Shown piece by piece: positions 40,149-55,100 of a stretch of DNA of 64,000 nt. This DNA is from Hippasteria phrygiana (Eukaryota; Echinodermata; Asteroidea; Valvatida; Goniasteridae): contig JAZGUH010000719.1 of assembly GCA_037893225.1 (NCBI GenBank), positions 868,001 to 932,000 of the forward strand. The letters run 5' to 3'. The notes below the pieces were generated by a model. It had not been told where the DNA came from. It saw only the letters and a program-made list of their open reading frames with translations, and made no database searches. Position numbers and translations under genes: made by a program. Numbering within the stretch: position 1 is the stretch's first letter; every line of letters begins with the position of its first letter.

Positions 40149-43100
40149 CTGCAAAATGAAAACAAACATATCCGTTATACAGGATGAGCAATAAAAAGTA
40201 CATGTATACCAAAATGAATGACCAGAAATATCCCAATCAAACTGATGTCAAATTAGTATCATTATTTAGCCTATTAAAAAAGATCTCTCTAAAATGACGG
40301 GTCACTCATCCAGATCAGGTCACACTATGAACATCTAACAAAAGAAAACCCACGCAGTCCTTTGTTACAAACAAAGGACTGCGTGGGTTTTCTTTTGTTA
40401 GATGTTCATAGTGTCACAGGTTATTGAGCTTGAAGTGTTTACTTTAAACAAGCAAAAACCTGTGTGTGTAGTAGGATGGAGAGATATTCTGTACCCTGTG
40501 GAGACATGAACACAATGCGAACAAAGGGACTGAATAGGTCTCCACAGGGCAATTCTATGGGTTAGGTCGTCTCCACAAGGAAGTTTGTGTACAAAGTCTA
40601 TGGGGGTTTGCTTAAGTACAGGGACAAAGGGGAGAACAATGCCATGTCTCCACAGGGATGCAAAAACGCCGATGTGTGAACACATATCCTCACATTTGCA
40701 CCCTTACTGGGTACATCTATTGTCCACTTTACTTTCCTTCTATTATTCTACTTTGTCCCGATTGAAATCTCAAACCCCATAGTGTTTTCCTCGTGGGACA
40801 CCTAAAGACTCCCTCGTCGGGCACCATTATCACCCATTGTGCGAAGTACCCTCTAAGGCATTATGTGTGTAAACACCGGCAATCGCGGACCTCCTATTGT
40901 CCCTCTTTTGTACACGATTTTCAATCGTGGACCTTGACACAATCGCGGACCCTATTGTCCTCTTTGTTAAAGGTCCACGGTCTGAATAGCTATACAAACG
41001 CACACACACATACTTACCTATACTCGCGAGGACAATGCTTTGTGTTTCCTATTCTTCCTTTCATATAGCCAAACCCCATAGACTAAGCACATAGTCGTAC
41101 GTTCGAGGACCGTCTCTCGAGGACAAGAAAGATTCTTTTGTGTTTTCTTTCTCCGCTTGTCCTCGAACGTAATACAGTACATGTACACACACACATGTGC
41201 GTTTTCCTATACTTATGAGGACCATGAATGGAACCCTTTGTTTGTTTCCGAACAGCTCCCATAATTAGGTTTGTACACGAAATTCTCCCGAGGACTCGGC
41301 CCAAGTCCTCAGTGTCATTGTTATCCCTAATCCCCCATTGTCCCAAGTCCTCTCTCGTATAGCCTAACCCACTCACACAAACAAGTGTGTAAATACCAGC
41401 AATCGCGGAATCCCTATTGTCCCTCTTTTGTTTGTACTTTAACTTTTTCGGAAGGCCTCCCATATGTTTTGTACACAACTTTTAATTGTGGACGTTCGGT
41501 CAATCGTGAACCTTTTGTCCCTAATCCACGATTGCTGGTATTTACATACTCATCCTCACCCATGCACCCATACAGGGCACCTCTATTGTGGAGTTTACTT
41601 TCCGTCTTTTATTCTCCTTTGTCCCTATTGAAATCTCAAACTCCATAGCGTTAACTTTGTGGGGTACCTGGATTTCTAAAAACTCCCTGGTGGGGTACCA
41701 TTGTCCCCATTGTTATCCTGTACTCAATGTAGTGACAATTAACAGAACATGCTGGCAACTTCTTAAATTAATGTGACACACAGAGGGGTTCTTAAACAAA
41801 ATTCACTGCATGTACTAGCCTACATTGATCCAGTTATGTTGTGAATTAACATATAAATATTAATAAATATGAAATTGTGGTTTGACGTTAATAAACATAA
41901 AATGTGCTCAACCCTCCCAGGGATTTAACCCCTTGCCACCGGTTGCCCCAAATACGTGCTGATTGAAAATTACCACCTGGCCGGTTGACATGTATTTGTG
42001 CTAATCTCTGCATTTTCAATCCATTAGTGGGGTATTGTGTATGTTATGCTTGGCTGCCCGGGGTTCTCCCATGTAATGCCCAGTGGCAAGAGGTTAAAAA
42101 CTGCTGACTTGTGAAAAAAGCTTTGTTGAACAAGAATAAGATCAATACAAAGAAGGAAGAAGTATAAAAATAACTTACTTGGACACAAAAGTGATGAAGA
42201 CTTGCGCCAAGTGACTTGGGAAGTAGTCCTGTTTCACTACATGTGCCATGGCCAGCAGCAGTCCTGAGGGATCTTGCACTGGTTTGATCTTGTCTTCACT
42301 CTGAAAAAAGGACATGGCCAGGCAACATGGATCAGACCCAGGTGACAAGAACAATAGTTAGTAGGATCAAATTATTCCAAAAACAGGACAAAAATAGGAC
42401 TTTGGAGGACAAAATCAAGATAAACGTTTATTTTTGCAGGCTTTCAGGAGCAGTTTTTTTAATACTAACACAGGTCCACAGCATCACAGCCTCATTTGGC
42501 ATGTTCTATACTCAACACTTGTGCTTCATCCTCAACTGAGCTCTTTGCATTACTCCTTCACCCAAGCCCTTCATTGTGTGATTTTTATTTGACTATTATT
42601 AACACTCTCAATGAGATTTCATTTTTCTGAGTAGGAAAAAAAGTAGGAAAAAAGTAAGAAAAAATAGAAATTTCAAGAAAAAAGTAGGAAAAATAGGAGC
42701 AAGGTAAAACAAGGTGATCCGCAGATCACACAAGTCGCTTTTTTTTTGGTCACTGCATCTAAGTTTCAACTTTTCAAATGAGAGCAATTTTACATTTTTA
42801 GCCTATTTTACCACTTGACCTGAAATGACCTTTGACATTGATATATGACCTTTAACATCAGCATCACATAAATGTTTTCATGTTGCACCTTTTGGCTCAA
42901 GTTTGATTGCAATTAGACTTCAACTTTTCAAATGAGACTAATTTTACATTTTAAGCCTATTTTATAACTTGACCTCAAATGACCTTTCATCTCAGTATAT
43001 GACCTTTCACATCACCATCATTAACATAATGCACCTATGACCCAAGTTTGATTTCAATTGGACTTAAACTTTTCAAATTAAACCAATTTTAGTTTCAGCC

Positions 43101-46100
43101 TTTTTTTTTATTAAACTTGACCTCAAATGACCTTTCACATCACCATCATATGACGGTTTAACATAATGCATTTATGCCCCAAGTTTGATTGCAATTGGAC
43201 TTCAACTTTTCATATGAGACCCAATTATTCCGAAACCAACCAAAATGCCATACAAACCGACATAATAATGACCCCCTACATGACCTTTGACCTTATCATT
43301 CCTAAGAAGAATTGCATCTTTCCACCCAGGGTCACTGCATATATGTTTCATCAAAATCTACGAAAGCATGTAGAATGTTATAAACTTTCTCCCAAAAACT
43401 TAACCTAAAACTAACATACATACGGGGATACGGAGCTACAGTCATACAGAATTTAGGACTGGTAAGTTAGTGTCCCCCTAAAACATTCATTTAGGCGACC
43501 GTACAAAAACCATTCGTTTAGGCGACAAAAACATAATAAAATCCCTCGCTGTATGACAGTTTACCATCTGTGGAAAAGGAATTTTGTAACACGAGAAAAG
43601 CATTGATGTGAAAAAATAAAATCGAACTTTGACACAAAGTACATAAATACCTGACATTAGTTAGTGTCTTTTTTAAACAAGCTTAGGGATCAATAACATT
43701 TTACCTTGATTAAGCCCAGATGAACTAGTATACTGTTAGCGACAGCCTCTGGATTACACTTGTCTGCAGTAAACAGTTCCCCAAGAACTACATCTGTGTA
43801 CAAGTCAAATAGATCGGCAATTTGAGCTAGATAGGTAATTTGGCAACACTTTTTTGAGGGGTACCAATGGGTTTGAAAAAGCCCCTACGAAACAGGTGGA
43901 AAGTAGAAACAGTTGAAAACTTCACAGTATTTCATAATTGTTTTTACAATAAACTTAAATTTAAGTATTATGAGTTGTTGTAAACTCATTCCTGGGCCAC
44001 GACTAACCTTTTGAAGCTGTTAGAATCTTTACCCCTTGTTTTGAGAAAATGAAGCTCAAAGTTTGTCATCTGTGCACACTCTAAACAAGAGTTCAAAAAA
44101 GAAATCACCCCCCAAAAATATTTCAAGATTGAATTTAGTTTTAAAACTTTGAAATGTGATAGAATAGGACTTTTAAAGGTTACAACACCTAAATTGACTT
44201 TTCAGCGAAAATTGTTGTTTCTGCTTGTAACTCAAAAAGCCAGAGTGCGACTTTCCACGCATTTTGTGCTTTCAGGTCACATTTCTGCTATATATTTTCT
44301 ATATAGAATGGCAGAAACATTTGTATGGCAGAAATATTCTGATTTTGTTATCACTATAAATAACTAAGCATATAGCAATGAAAAAAGAAATATTCCAAAG
44401 AACATAAAAAGGTAATACCTGCTGTATCATTTACTGCTTGCGTGACCGACTCCCTCTTTCTGTCCATCACAGAGGCTACCTTGACGAAACTCTGAATGAC
44501 CTTCTCAATATCCCCAGTATTACTCTGAACAAAATTTTAAAAAATCACAAAAATCAGCAGGTAGTATAAAGCAAAAGTTTGCTTTTTATTAATGGAGCCA
44601 TAATTGCTCACGCCGCAGTATTAATTGCCTCATGGTCTGTGCACTGGACCCAAGATCTTCGTGACACTACAGGTTGTGGGTTCAAGCCATCCGGGGGTCA
44701 TGGTACTTGTGTCCTTGAGCAAGACAATTTGTCAAGTTGCTTCTCTCCACGCACAAGTAAATGGGTACCTGTGAGGGCAGCGGTGGTTACTCATGAGCAC
44801 TTAACTTGTAGCCGAGGCTGTATGCTCCCCAGGGTGATGAGGTGTCAGAAATAATTGACGGGCCTGATGAGCAGGAGTAATAATGTATCGCTGTGAACAC
44901 AATGACCATGGTTGATGTGTGCCTTATTCATCTACATTGTTATGATTATTATCAATGGAAATGGTTTAGAGGTGTGCATTTACAGAAATTTGGTACCCAA
45001 TTGAAAAAAACCACGGGTACTCTGGTACCCGTTTAAATACAGAAATCCAATCCTAAAAATTAAATCTCGGAAATTGCTGCTCATATTGTTTGTAAAGGTC
45101 CGCACGCTAATTCTACCACATCGTTGCATCAATGCAGCAAGATTCAAGCATGTACAGTTAGCTCTATATCTTTATGGTGTAAATTGCATTTTCGCAAGAG
45201 TCCTGGTTTCTATTTTGAAAATCTTTTTCATTGTCTGAGAAATGACTAAGCAATATTTTAATTCAGTTACGGGTAAGCTTGTGCGGTTTACCGGTAAACC
45301 GTTTTTTTCCGGTTATATAATTAAACCAATCGCGTCCGGTTTTGATTTTTGAAAAACCTCAAAACCGTCTGCAACAATATTTCATTCATTTCAGAAAATC
45401 AGAGTCGGAAATAAATGTCAAACAATACTTCCAAAACCACAAAGAAAAGATTACCGTACTTGTCTGAAGAACACTGAACAGTCTTTGTCTTTGGCGCAAA
45501 TGACATTTCCCGAATCGTGAGGCTTATTAATTTCACGCATTGCAAGCGTGAGCCCATTGCTGAACACAGCGCTTGCCTGCACATGCACACCACATACGCA
45601 CTGCGGGCTGGCCGGCCGGCGGACGAACACCACTGGATTTACTATACTATACTCACGAGCTTGTGCGCGTCTACGGTCTACGTCACAAATCTCATTAGAC
45701 TTCGACCTAGTACTCTATTGGAAACACTCATATCACTCACGTATTATTTGAACCAAATAAACTTGGCGAGTCTGATTCTCGCATTGCACATGCAGGGGAA
45801 TTCCCTCACATGTGTAATACGTTTAATTTTGCACGTGTTCGCTGGTCGCAGGGATCGTCAGCTTCGTTGGTTCCACTCCGCATGTACCACTATTAGCGTG
45901 ACAAAAGCTCGTGATTATGGAAGCCAGCGCTGCATTCCCAGTCACGCGAACGATGGCTAGCTTCGCGAAGAAATAATTTTTAGGATCGACAAGAGAGTGG
46001 TGGGCGTTCGCGTCGTTCGCGGGAGGGGGAACGCATCCGGTGTTTTCTCGCACTCGACGTGAGCTCGAAGCCAGCGGCGAAAAGATGGCGGCGCCCTTTG

Positions 46101-49100
46101 TTTTCAAGGTCGGTAAACTGGTTAAACCGAGTCAAACTTGGATGTTTTTTTCGGTTTTGGTTTAATCTAAAACTGCACAAGCTTAGTTACAGGTACTCAA
46201 TTCCATAATCTGGAACCGGTTCCTGACATCAGCAGTTGGGTACTTGGGTACCCGGTCCGGATGCACAGTCCTAAAATGGTTGAACAACATGAACATATGC
46301 AGAGTGAATGAGATGGAACTGAATGTCATTACCCCTAGTTCCTTCAGAATAAGGTTCCCTCGATCTTCACCGATCCCCAGCAGCTTGTCAGCGCTTGGGA
46401 AGCTCAGGAATTCAGCTGCTGTAGCTGGTACCTTGTAAATCCAAATAAAGAGATGGTTACGCAAGGCTCATTATCTCACCTATACATGAATCCGGACGCC
46501 AACAGGAGTAATCCATAACGCAGTGCGCCACCAAGCAGTTGTACTGGAGTGGATATTTTCAAATTGCGCGGTTTAGAAATCTACTATATCCTACAAAATG
46601 AGTCTTACGGTAACATTTTTGGACTTTTAGTTTTAAAGAGCAAACATTGGAAAGAGCCAACTTGGCTCCTCATTTTGATGTATTACTCAGTTTGACATCC
46701 TGATGAATATGGACATTATGTTTAAGGGTCTGTAAATTTGAAAGTTACTCTGGCGACTTCCGACTCATTTCGTTGGCTTGGGTCACATATTTTAGGATAG
46801 TAATAATGCAAACCATTTGTAAGCCTTGCAAATCTAATAATCATCCGGCGAAACTACTTAAATGTTTGCACGTACTGTAGTACCAGTTTTTATTGACATT
46901 GCGCAAAATGACTTAAATGCACAGTATGAAAAATGGCCTCTCCATAACAAACCTGGTGTACTACAAACTGGCATGCACTGCATGCACGAGACCACACAGC
47001 AGTTTCACTTAGAATGATGTAGTTTTCACTCTGAACAATATCTGCAACAGTGCTACGATGACCATTAGCTTTTTGAGATATGGTGGACACAATAGGAGGG
47101 TACTATTTGATTTAGGTAAACCTTTTGTACGGCACAAAAGGTTTACTCAAATCAAATAGCGCCCTCCTATTGTGTCCACCATATCTCAAAAAGGCTAAAT
47201 AACACTGCGGTGGCATATTTGGTCAGTATTCCCTCTTAAACACCCTCCTGTGACGTCACACTATTGTTTTCCCTCTCCATTATTTTGCACGAATGGAGCG
47301 TGACGCACCATTCTGCATTTTACGAATGCATGTTGCACTCAACCCCAGTAGGAGATAGGACAAAGTGCAAATTTTACAACTTATTTTCATTTTTATTTTA
47401 CTCCCAAACAAATACAGCATTGGACAAATATATGACAATTGATTAGGGTTTACAGTATAATTTTCCATTTACACATTGCCCAAAAATGTATTCATGACAC
47501 GAATGAATAAATGAATGTGTTTTGCGTTAGAAAAATACTGCAGTCCCTGTCCGAACTCGCCATGTTCCCACCTTTGTGTCCAGAACAGAAATGAAACGTT
47601 TGCCATTTGAATTTCCCTATTTGATATCGTTCAAACTACTTGGAGTGCGTAGGATAAATAGAGATTACGTGACCAACATACCAATGTATTGTCAACATTC
47701 CTTTACTGGCTTTCTTGATTTTACAAAAAGACGACATTCGTTTATACAATAATGAAACATTCTTGGAGGGTGTTAAGAAGGTTAATACACTCGGTAGCAC
47801 GCCGTTCGTGGGTGACGAATGGCCCTCGGGCTGTGCCCTGGGGCCATTCTCACCCACGAACGGCACGCTCCTCGTGTATTATCCTACTCATAAGGTGTGG
47901 GTTTGGGTGAACTTGGGGCAGGGCTGAGATTGGAAATGGTGGGGGTGGGGGGGGGGGGGGGGGAGAGACAGGGATCCCTTAATATCCTATCTATATTTAT
48001 TAGTACACTTGGTAAAGTTGGCTAAATTCCATCAAGTAAAATGACAGTAAAAACATCAAACAAAATGTGGACTAACTAAAGTCGGATATTTATGAGGTGC
48101 CGGGGTGGCCTGTGCAGCCAAGCGAAACCAACACAAGAGGCCTGTGCAGCCAAGCGTAACATACACAATAATCCAACAATGGATTGAAAATGCAGAGAAT
48201 GGCGTGTATAGACATCATCCGGCCAGGTGGCAATATTTTTTGGCCGTGTATAGACGTCATCCGGCTTCAAAGGGTTAAAACCCCACCCCTTAAATCTCAT
48301 TACTGAACAACACTCTTGCCTTTCAGAACCTGTTACACCCGATATGGCACTTTGCAAATAAAACTGACAGAAGTACATTACCGTTTTCATTAAATATTTA
48401 TTTCAAATTATAAATCACACAAAAGGAAATAATTAAAAAGACTTTCACACACTTGATAAAAACTACAAGGATTGTAATTTGAAATGACAAGGGTTGGCTG
48501 TGATTTTGTTTTTTATATTACATGTACATTGCTGAGATTATTAAGGCTTTAGTAGCATATTTCAGAATTTTTATCTTTATACTCAGTGGCTACGTTCAGA
48601 CATCGTTTTAGTTAAAATGGTAAAAGTTAAAAGGGTCGTTCACCACGGGTGGCTGGTCGTAAAAATAGAATGTACCGAGTGTTCAGACACCGTTTTAAGT
48701 ATAGTGAGTTCAACTCGAAGTGGTTTATCTCCATTCTGGGTTCACATAATAATAGAAACTTCCACTCATTTAATAAATACATAAAGCGGCATTAGTTCGT
48801 GTGTACACCATAAAATTGTATGGGATGCATCATGTATATTGTGCGTGCACAGCTTTCAACTAGTTGCCGCCGTACGTGCTTCGTAACCATTGATCTCCAT
48901 TGCATTCATCGCTAGGATTGCGCGCACCACCATTACATGCATTACTGTCAACATGGCGCTGTCACGAGAGTTTCTTGTTCGAATAATTATGAAGTCAAAG
49001 CAGTGGCCATGATGCAATGGTGAACAGTTTTGAAAAAAGTTCAACAGCTGCTTCAAAAAATGTCGGAACAATGAACTAAATTTAAGGGCAAGAGCAGAAA

Positions 49101-52100
49101 AACAGACGTGAAGGTTTCACACTGTATTTAGCAAAGATGGCGACTAATGGACCACGCTAGCGCGTACGTGCTGTGTATAGGACATGCACTGACGTGACAA
49201 CCACGATTGTTTACACAACAAAAGGCGCGCCACAAAAGGGGTTACTTAACACCGGGTCAACTGTGCTGGCTAAAACAGGAAGCGTTTCAGCTAAAACCGT
49301 TCAGACATCGTTTTAAAAGATAAAACTGTTCTGGTTTTAGCTAAACCCTCCCTCCGAGGTGTTTTAAATCACCGTTTTAGCGGCGAGATAAAACCGATTC
49401 AGTGCAACTTTAAAACCGTTCAGACACCGTTTTAGCTAAAACTTTAAACCAAATCTAGTTCAACTAGTGTTTTAAGGGAATTTAAAACGGTGTCTGAACG
49501 TAGCCACTATGTGCCTCCAGGGCATGTTTGCTAGAACCCTGCCAGACGCATCAGATTGCATACTTTGTCACATTGACTTGTGTGCAGAGTCTAGCAAAGT
49601 GGAGCTGTCACCACAGATGCACTGTGCTGTGTCTGGCAGGGTTAGGGTTAAGCACAGAATATGTACCACCATTAGGTTAAAAAAGGGAATTTTTTTTAAT
49701 CTTTACAAAAGCCAAATACTAAAAACTTGCATGAAACAGAGATGTTGCACAGGCCGTTATGTACACATGCATCTTACTACCACAAAATATTTCACTAAAT
49801 ATCAGGGCTGATTTAATTTTTTAAAGAGGTAGATTTACCACCAGCGATATATTTGCAGTCCAGACAGTTTCTATATTCTTATCTTATGGTTTAACATTTT
49901 GTAGATAAATAAAAAAATAAATAAAAATCCAGAATATAAGAATGAAAGCCATTTTTAAGTTCTAGTTAAAAACGTATAAAAGCTTCTAAGGAATGTTGTT
50001 GATGCTGAATAAAGATGAGAAAATAGCTTACTTGTATAGAGTATATTTTAAGATTTAGCATACATCAGGCTTTCAAGCAGACCCAGGTTAAAAAGTAGAA
50101 TAATAGGATTAAAAATGTTAGAAATACAGGACAAAAAAAGGACTTTGGAGGACAAAATCAGGATAAAAAGAGGACATTTGCGAGTTTTTAGGAGTAGTTT
50201 TCGTTGATACTCGTCCATGTCCACAGCATAAGAAGCCTCATTTTACATGTTCTGTACTCACAACACTTGTGTTTCAACATCAATAAAGCTCTTCAAAGTA
50301 AAGTTGCAGTCCTCCTGCACCAAAGCCCTTTATTGTGTTATTTTCATACGACAGCATGTAACACTGTTATGAAAAACACTTAATGAGATTTCATTTTTCG
50401 GAGTTGTGGGACACAAAATTTGGAAAAATTAGGAATTTTAGAAATTTTTTTGAAAAAATAGGAATTTTAAGAAAAAAGTAAGAAAAGTAGGAGCAAGGTA
50501 AAAAAATTAGGAAAAAGTAGGGAAAAGTAGGAATACTTAAAAGCCCGAAACATTTCAAATTCAAGGAAGGTTTTTTACAAGGAGGCCATGCATTCCCAAA
50601 GTCTTTCCTGGATAAAGGAAGTATTATTACTATTTACACTCTCTTCCTTTGTGACAAGTTTGTACTGATTGAAATTTAATGTTTAAAATCTGGATTTCTT
50701 TCAAGCTTTCCCCAACAAGAAAGCTTTCGTGTAGGGTCAAAAGGTTTTGGTTTCTAGGTCTGCGTCTGCCAGCATCAAAGCGCAAGTTTCCCTAAACATT
50801 CTGTGAGGTCCTCTGTGCCACCAGTTTTCTATACAAATGAAGAAAAAAAATAAGGAAAAAAAATGTGTTGGTTCGGCTATGTTAAAGTAGAGGTACAAGC
50901 TTTCAGAGGACCTCACAGATGCTTGGTGGTTTTACAGAAAGGGATTATGGTAGGTAATAACACTGAACACTAAATTTCGGCAATTTACAACTCACAGGGG
51001 CGAGATTGGCCAAAAATTGAAAAATCCACGAAAAATCCATGAGGACCCTAGATCAACATAAAGGTTGTATTTGCCTAAAGGCACCCCCTTAAAATATCCG
51101 TTTTTATTGGTCTGTATCCACTTTTACAGGTAAAAACACCTTTTTGAAAACACCTCAGGAATTCCAGATTGCAAAAAAAGATTCTTTAAAAATTCTGAAA
51201 TCCCGACAAAACAAATCCTGAAATAAGGAAAAATCCTGATAAATCTCACCCGTGAATACACTGTGTAACCAACATTTTGCCCGGGCAAGGCCATTTTTGC
51301 AACGCATCATGGGTCGACATCTATTAAACCACTGTGTGCACTTTTGCACGAGATAAACAACTCGGCAGCTTCGAGTTTGATGAAGTCCAAAATTTTGAAT
51401 TATTGGAAATATTCTCTGGATGATTAACAATTACTTTATTTGCAAGGCTTCTCAATTTATATAAGGCTTCTAAATGCTTTTAAATATTGTTTGATGATAT
51501 AAGTTGTCGTATCTTCATTGAGTGATCCCCACAATGTCACTTCCCAGGTTGTATCGTAATGATGCAACTATGGCAGATTGTTTGGGAAGCATCTCAAAAA
51601 GTAGAACATTCCTGTTCTGTGTGGAACACTACTTTCGGGAACACAATATTCCCGTTAGGTACACGCTGTGTTCCTGGCTGGATTTTTCTCACTTAAGCTG
51701 AATGATTTTTCTTTAGCTTGAGAAAGAGCTTGCTGGGACTGAAATGTCGCACCCTCTTTTATCATTGGGAAAAATTGTTGTTTCTGTTTTTAACTCGGAA
51801 AGCAATAGAGTAACGAAGTGATGACGTCAATGTAATGTTTGGAACTAGAATACTTTTGTTATTTTGTGTCAATGTGTTTGCATAACTGGCTGTTAACAAC
51901 GGAACAGTCGAAATCTCCATTTGTTTGGAGCCAGTTGTCGTGCCAACTGATGTCAGACTTCGGTACTCTATGGAGTGACTTTCCATTCATTTCAATGCAC
52001 AAATGTGAAATATAAGACAATGAATGAGCAAAGTACTCACCACGTTTTCTTTGTCATCCTCAGCCGTGTCTTCCTTCCTCGGTGAGATGATAGCCTTGAC

Positions 52101-55100
52101 TCCTTGGACCTGCAGTTCAGGGTCAGCAGTCTCCTCCTCCTGCTCTTCTACCTGCTCTTCTACCTCCTCAGCATCCTCCGTGTCCTCATCGTCATCGACA
52201 TCTTCATATTCATCATCGCTATCATCACCTTCATCATCACTGCAAAGATACCCCAGATTGATGTGTTTAACCCCTCCGGCAATGTGCGTATATACAACAC
52301 TGTGTAATATGATTTTTGCTAATTTTCTGAGACCCTTAAGACATTCTAAAAAGTATACAGCAGCCGATTCCATGAAACCTTGTGCAATTGCCTGAACGTC
52401 CTGAATGATGAGACCGGGGACACATTGCGTTTGAGATGGTAGAAGGGACCCGGGTCTGTGACAAACTCCACTTTCCATTGTGTATGTTGTGCAACATTTT
52501 TCTGTGACATTTTAAAAATCCATACCACAAACATTGTGCAGTGATCAAAGTCCGCCACAAATTATGGTGTAACTTTAGTTGGAGTTTGTTAGATTTGGCA
52601 GGGATCCTGCAAATACCTGTTGTATTTTGGATTCAACAGGGTGGCTGCATAACGTCAAGGCTGGTGTGTCAGTGGTACACTGCAGAATCTAACAAAATTT
52701 GCTGTTGGATTTTGTTGTATTTAGCAGGCTTCTCATTTCAGTTTTGTTGGAAATTGTCGGATTTAGCAGGGCCACATGAAAAAAACATTGAAGGGGTAAA
52801 GGTTAATTCTACTTTTTACGATATTATTTTGGACTCGGACTTCACTGCTCTTTAGTAATGTGTTATACTGCCACTACAAGCCATAATCAGCCAGGAGATA
52901 TTTGGGACTATCACAACAAGACTGCTAGTACCTACCTCAGTGAACCAAGAGCTTCAAGGTGACCATTAGCTTCTAAGACTCCACGGACCAACTCCACACC
53001 TTCCTCACCAAAACTATTTCCTGCACGAGAATGGGAAGCAGTAACAGTTGAGTACATGATTCACTTCTCATGATGGAAATCTCAGTGAAAAACACATGTA
53101 CGTAGATACATCAATTGGAGAACAAAAAATAATAATAAAAAAACCAAATCGTGAATCCACCCATAGTGCATGCAAAAGTTGCAAATCCCAGTATATCATT
53201 AATCACTTGAACCATAACCCCCTAGGCATTTTTACAAGGAAGTGTCCTCAGCCTGTCAAAATCCACCACTGTGCAGTATACCTATGGCACATTCTTTGGA
53301 CTTGGACAAATTGGGGCATCATAGCTCCATGTAAAGTAATGGTGCCAAGGCGCTACAGTCCAGGTAACCTAATTTTGCCCAACAAATATTTTCTGTGCTT
53401 AGCAAAAACATGTTTATAAGCTCCATGAGATTGGTCCCGCCCTCATCCATGATGTCATCTTCTCATATTGTTTATTGTGTGGTACCTACTGCAGTTAGGG
53501 GGCACATCCTTATTCAGGCATGCAACTCTTCAATTTCCAAAAACACGGAAAATAAAATGCGAGCGCGTAGCGCTAGCATGAAGCTCTTACGACGTCGTGC
53601 AAACATGTACATGTAGGTATAGTGTCCGTATCCCGATGTATTGTATTGTATTCATTGACGCGAGAAAAAAAATGCGGAACCAGACTATCAGTCTATAGTC
53701 TAAAGTGACTAGTACATACAACGACTAGACTATACATGTATGCGACAGAATGTGTACGGAGTCGTTTTTATGTAATGTATGTATACAAAATACGGAGCCA
53801 GACGATGTGCGCTAGCAATATTGGTCATGTTGATGGACAATTCCGCGGTTGGCACGGTGGGAAACGAGCTGAAGCGCACATTTTTTTCACGGTCGGATTT
53901 TTAAAAACGCTGAAATTCGCAGAAAAGTTGCATGCCTGCTTATTGATGAAGCGGTTTTGTTAATGGTACCAATATTTTACCAACGTTCCACGTTCCGTGC
54001 TTTGCATTTAGGTTTATTGAATGGAAATCTCAAATTTTTTAACGGTACGGTACAACAAACATAAGGTCACTCATTAACTGTTAATAATGAATTACTCCAT
54101 GGCTGTTTATAGTCACAACTCAAGATATAATGTCATTATCAGAGCCACCTAGTGGGATATGGCAGTACCTCAAAAAAGCAGCGGTACCGTCAATATACCA
54201 CCTTTTTAATAATGATGTCCTCCCTTATGGATACAAGTTTGCGGCAGGGCATGCAGGATCAGTGGTTGAGTGGTTACGAAGTCTGCACTAGTAAGCAGGA
54301 GGCTGCGGGTTCGAGTCCTGCCCAGGTAATCTTAAACAATTCTTTATCAAAGTCCACTGGAAAGCATTGTGCACGTAGTGCTAAAATCCTACTTTTGTCA
54401 ATCCAAAACCTTACTTTATATCTAGGAGCCTGACTCAACACCCAGTCGGTCTTTGGAATGAAGTTATGGCAGAAACTCTTATGAAACAACTAATGGTCTA
54501 AAACAAACTAATTACTAGAAATAGCCAAAACCACGGGACAATTGAAATCACTTTACAAATTATTTCATTTGGAAAAATATATCAAATGCCCAAATAAATG
54601 AGAATTCGGGAGAAATAAAAGAACAAAAATTAGTTTTAAAAAACATTCCAAATGGACATTGCTATCCTACCGTTCAATTCTAATACTTGAAGAGCATCCT
54701 TGTTTTCCATACTCTCGGCTACCTTAACGCCTGCATCCCTCTCAATCTCTCCATAGCTGAGATTCAACTCCTGCAAGGCAAGAATTCAATAACCATCATA
54801 TATCAGCTGTGGAATCAAAACAAATACTTTGTCAAATTTCATGAGGTGCTTAATTGTTAGCTGAAAATTTGTGTTATAGCAGACTCAACCACATAGAGTA
54901 CCGAAGTGATAATGTCAATGCAATGTTTGGAACCAGAATACTTTTGTTATTTTGTGTCAATGTGTTTGCATGACTGGCTGTTAAAGGAACAGTCGAAATC
55001 TCCATTTGTTTGGAGCCAGTTGTCGTGCCAACTAATGTCAGACTTCGGTACGCTATATGCTCCCTTGCATCATTTCTGTGTAGGAAGGAGCTATGCTGTA

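Noticed and set aside
41083..41478. 131-codon minus-strand open frame.
   Set aside because: Falls in the degenerate duplicated block of a RanGAP1 intron; composition is repeat-driven.
42760..43300. Nuclear-receptor response element cluster.
   Set aside because: The TGACCT words recur because the whole 120-140-bp unit is tandemly repeated; spacing gives no classic DR/IR element.
45517..45960. 147-codon open frame as a gene.
   Set aside because: Lies wholly within the nested hAT element, with no family resemblance and no splice context.
52024..52395. Ser-rich plus-strand open frame.
   Set aside because: It is the antisense of the RanGAP1 acidic exon, where Asp/Glu codons read as Ser on the other strand.
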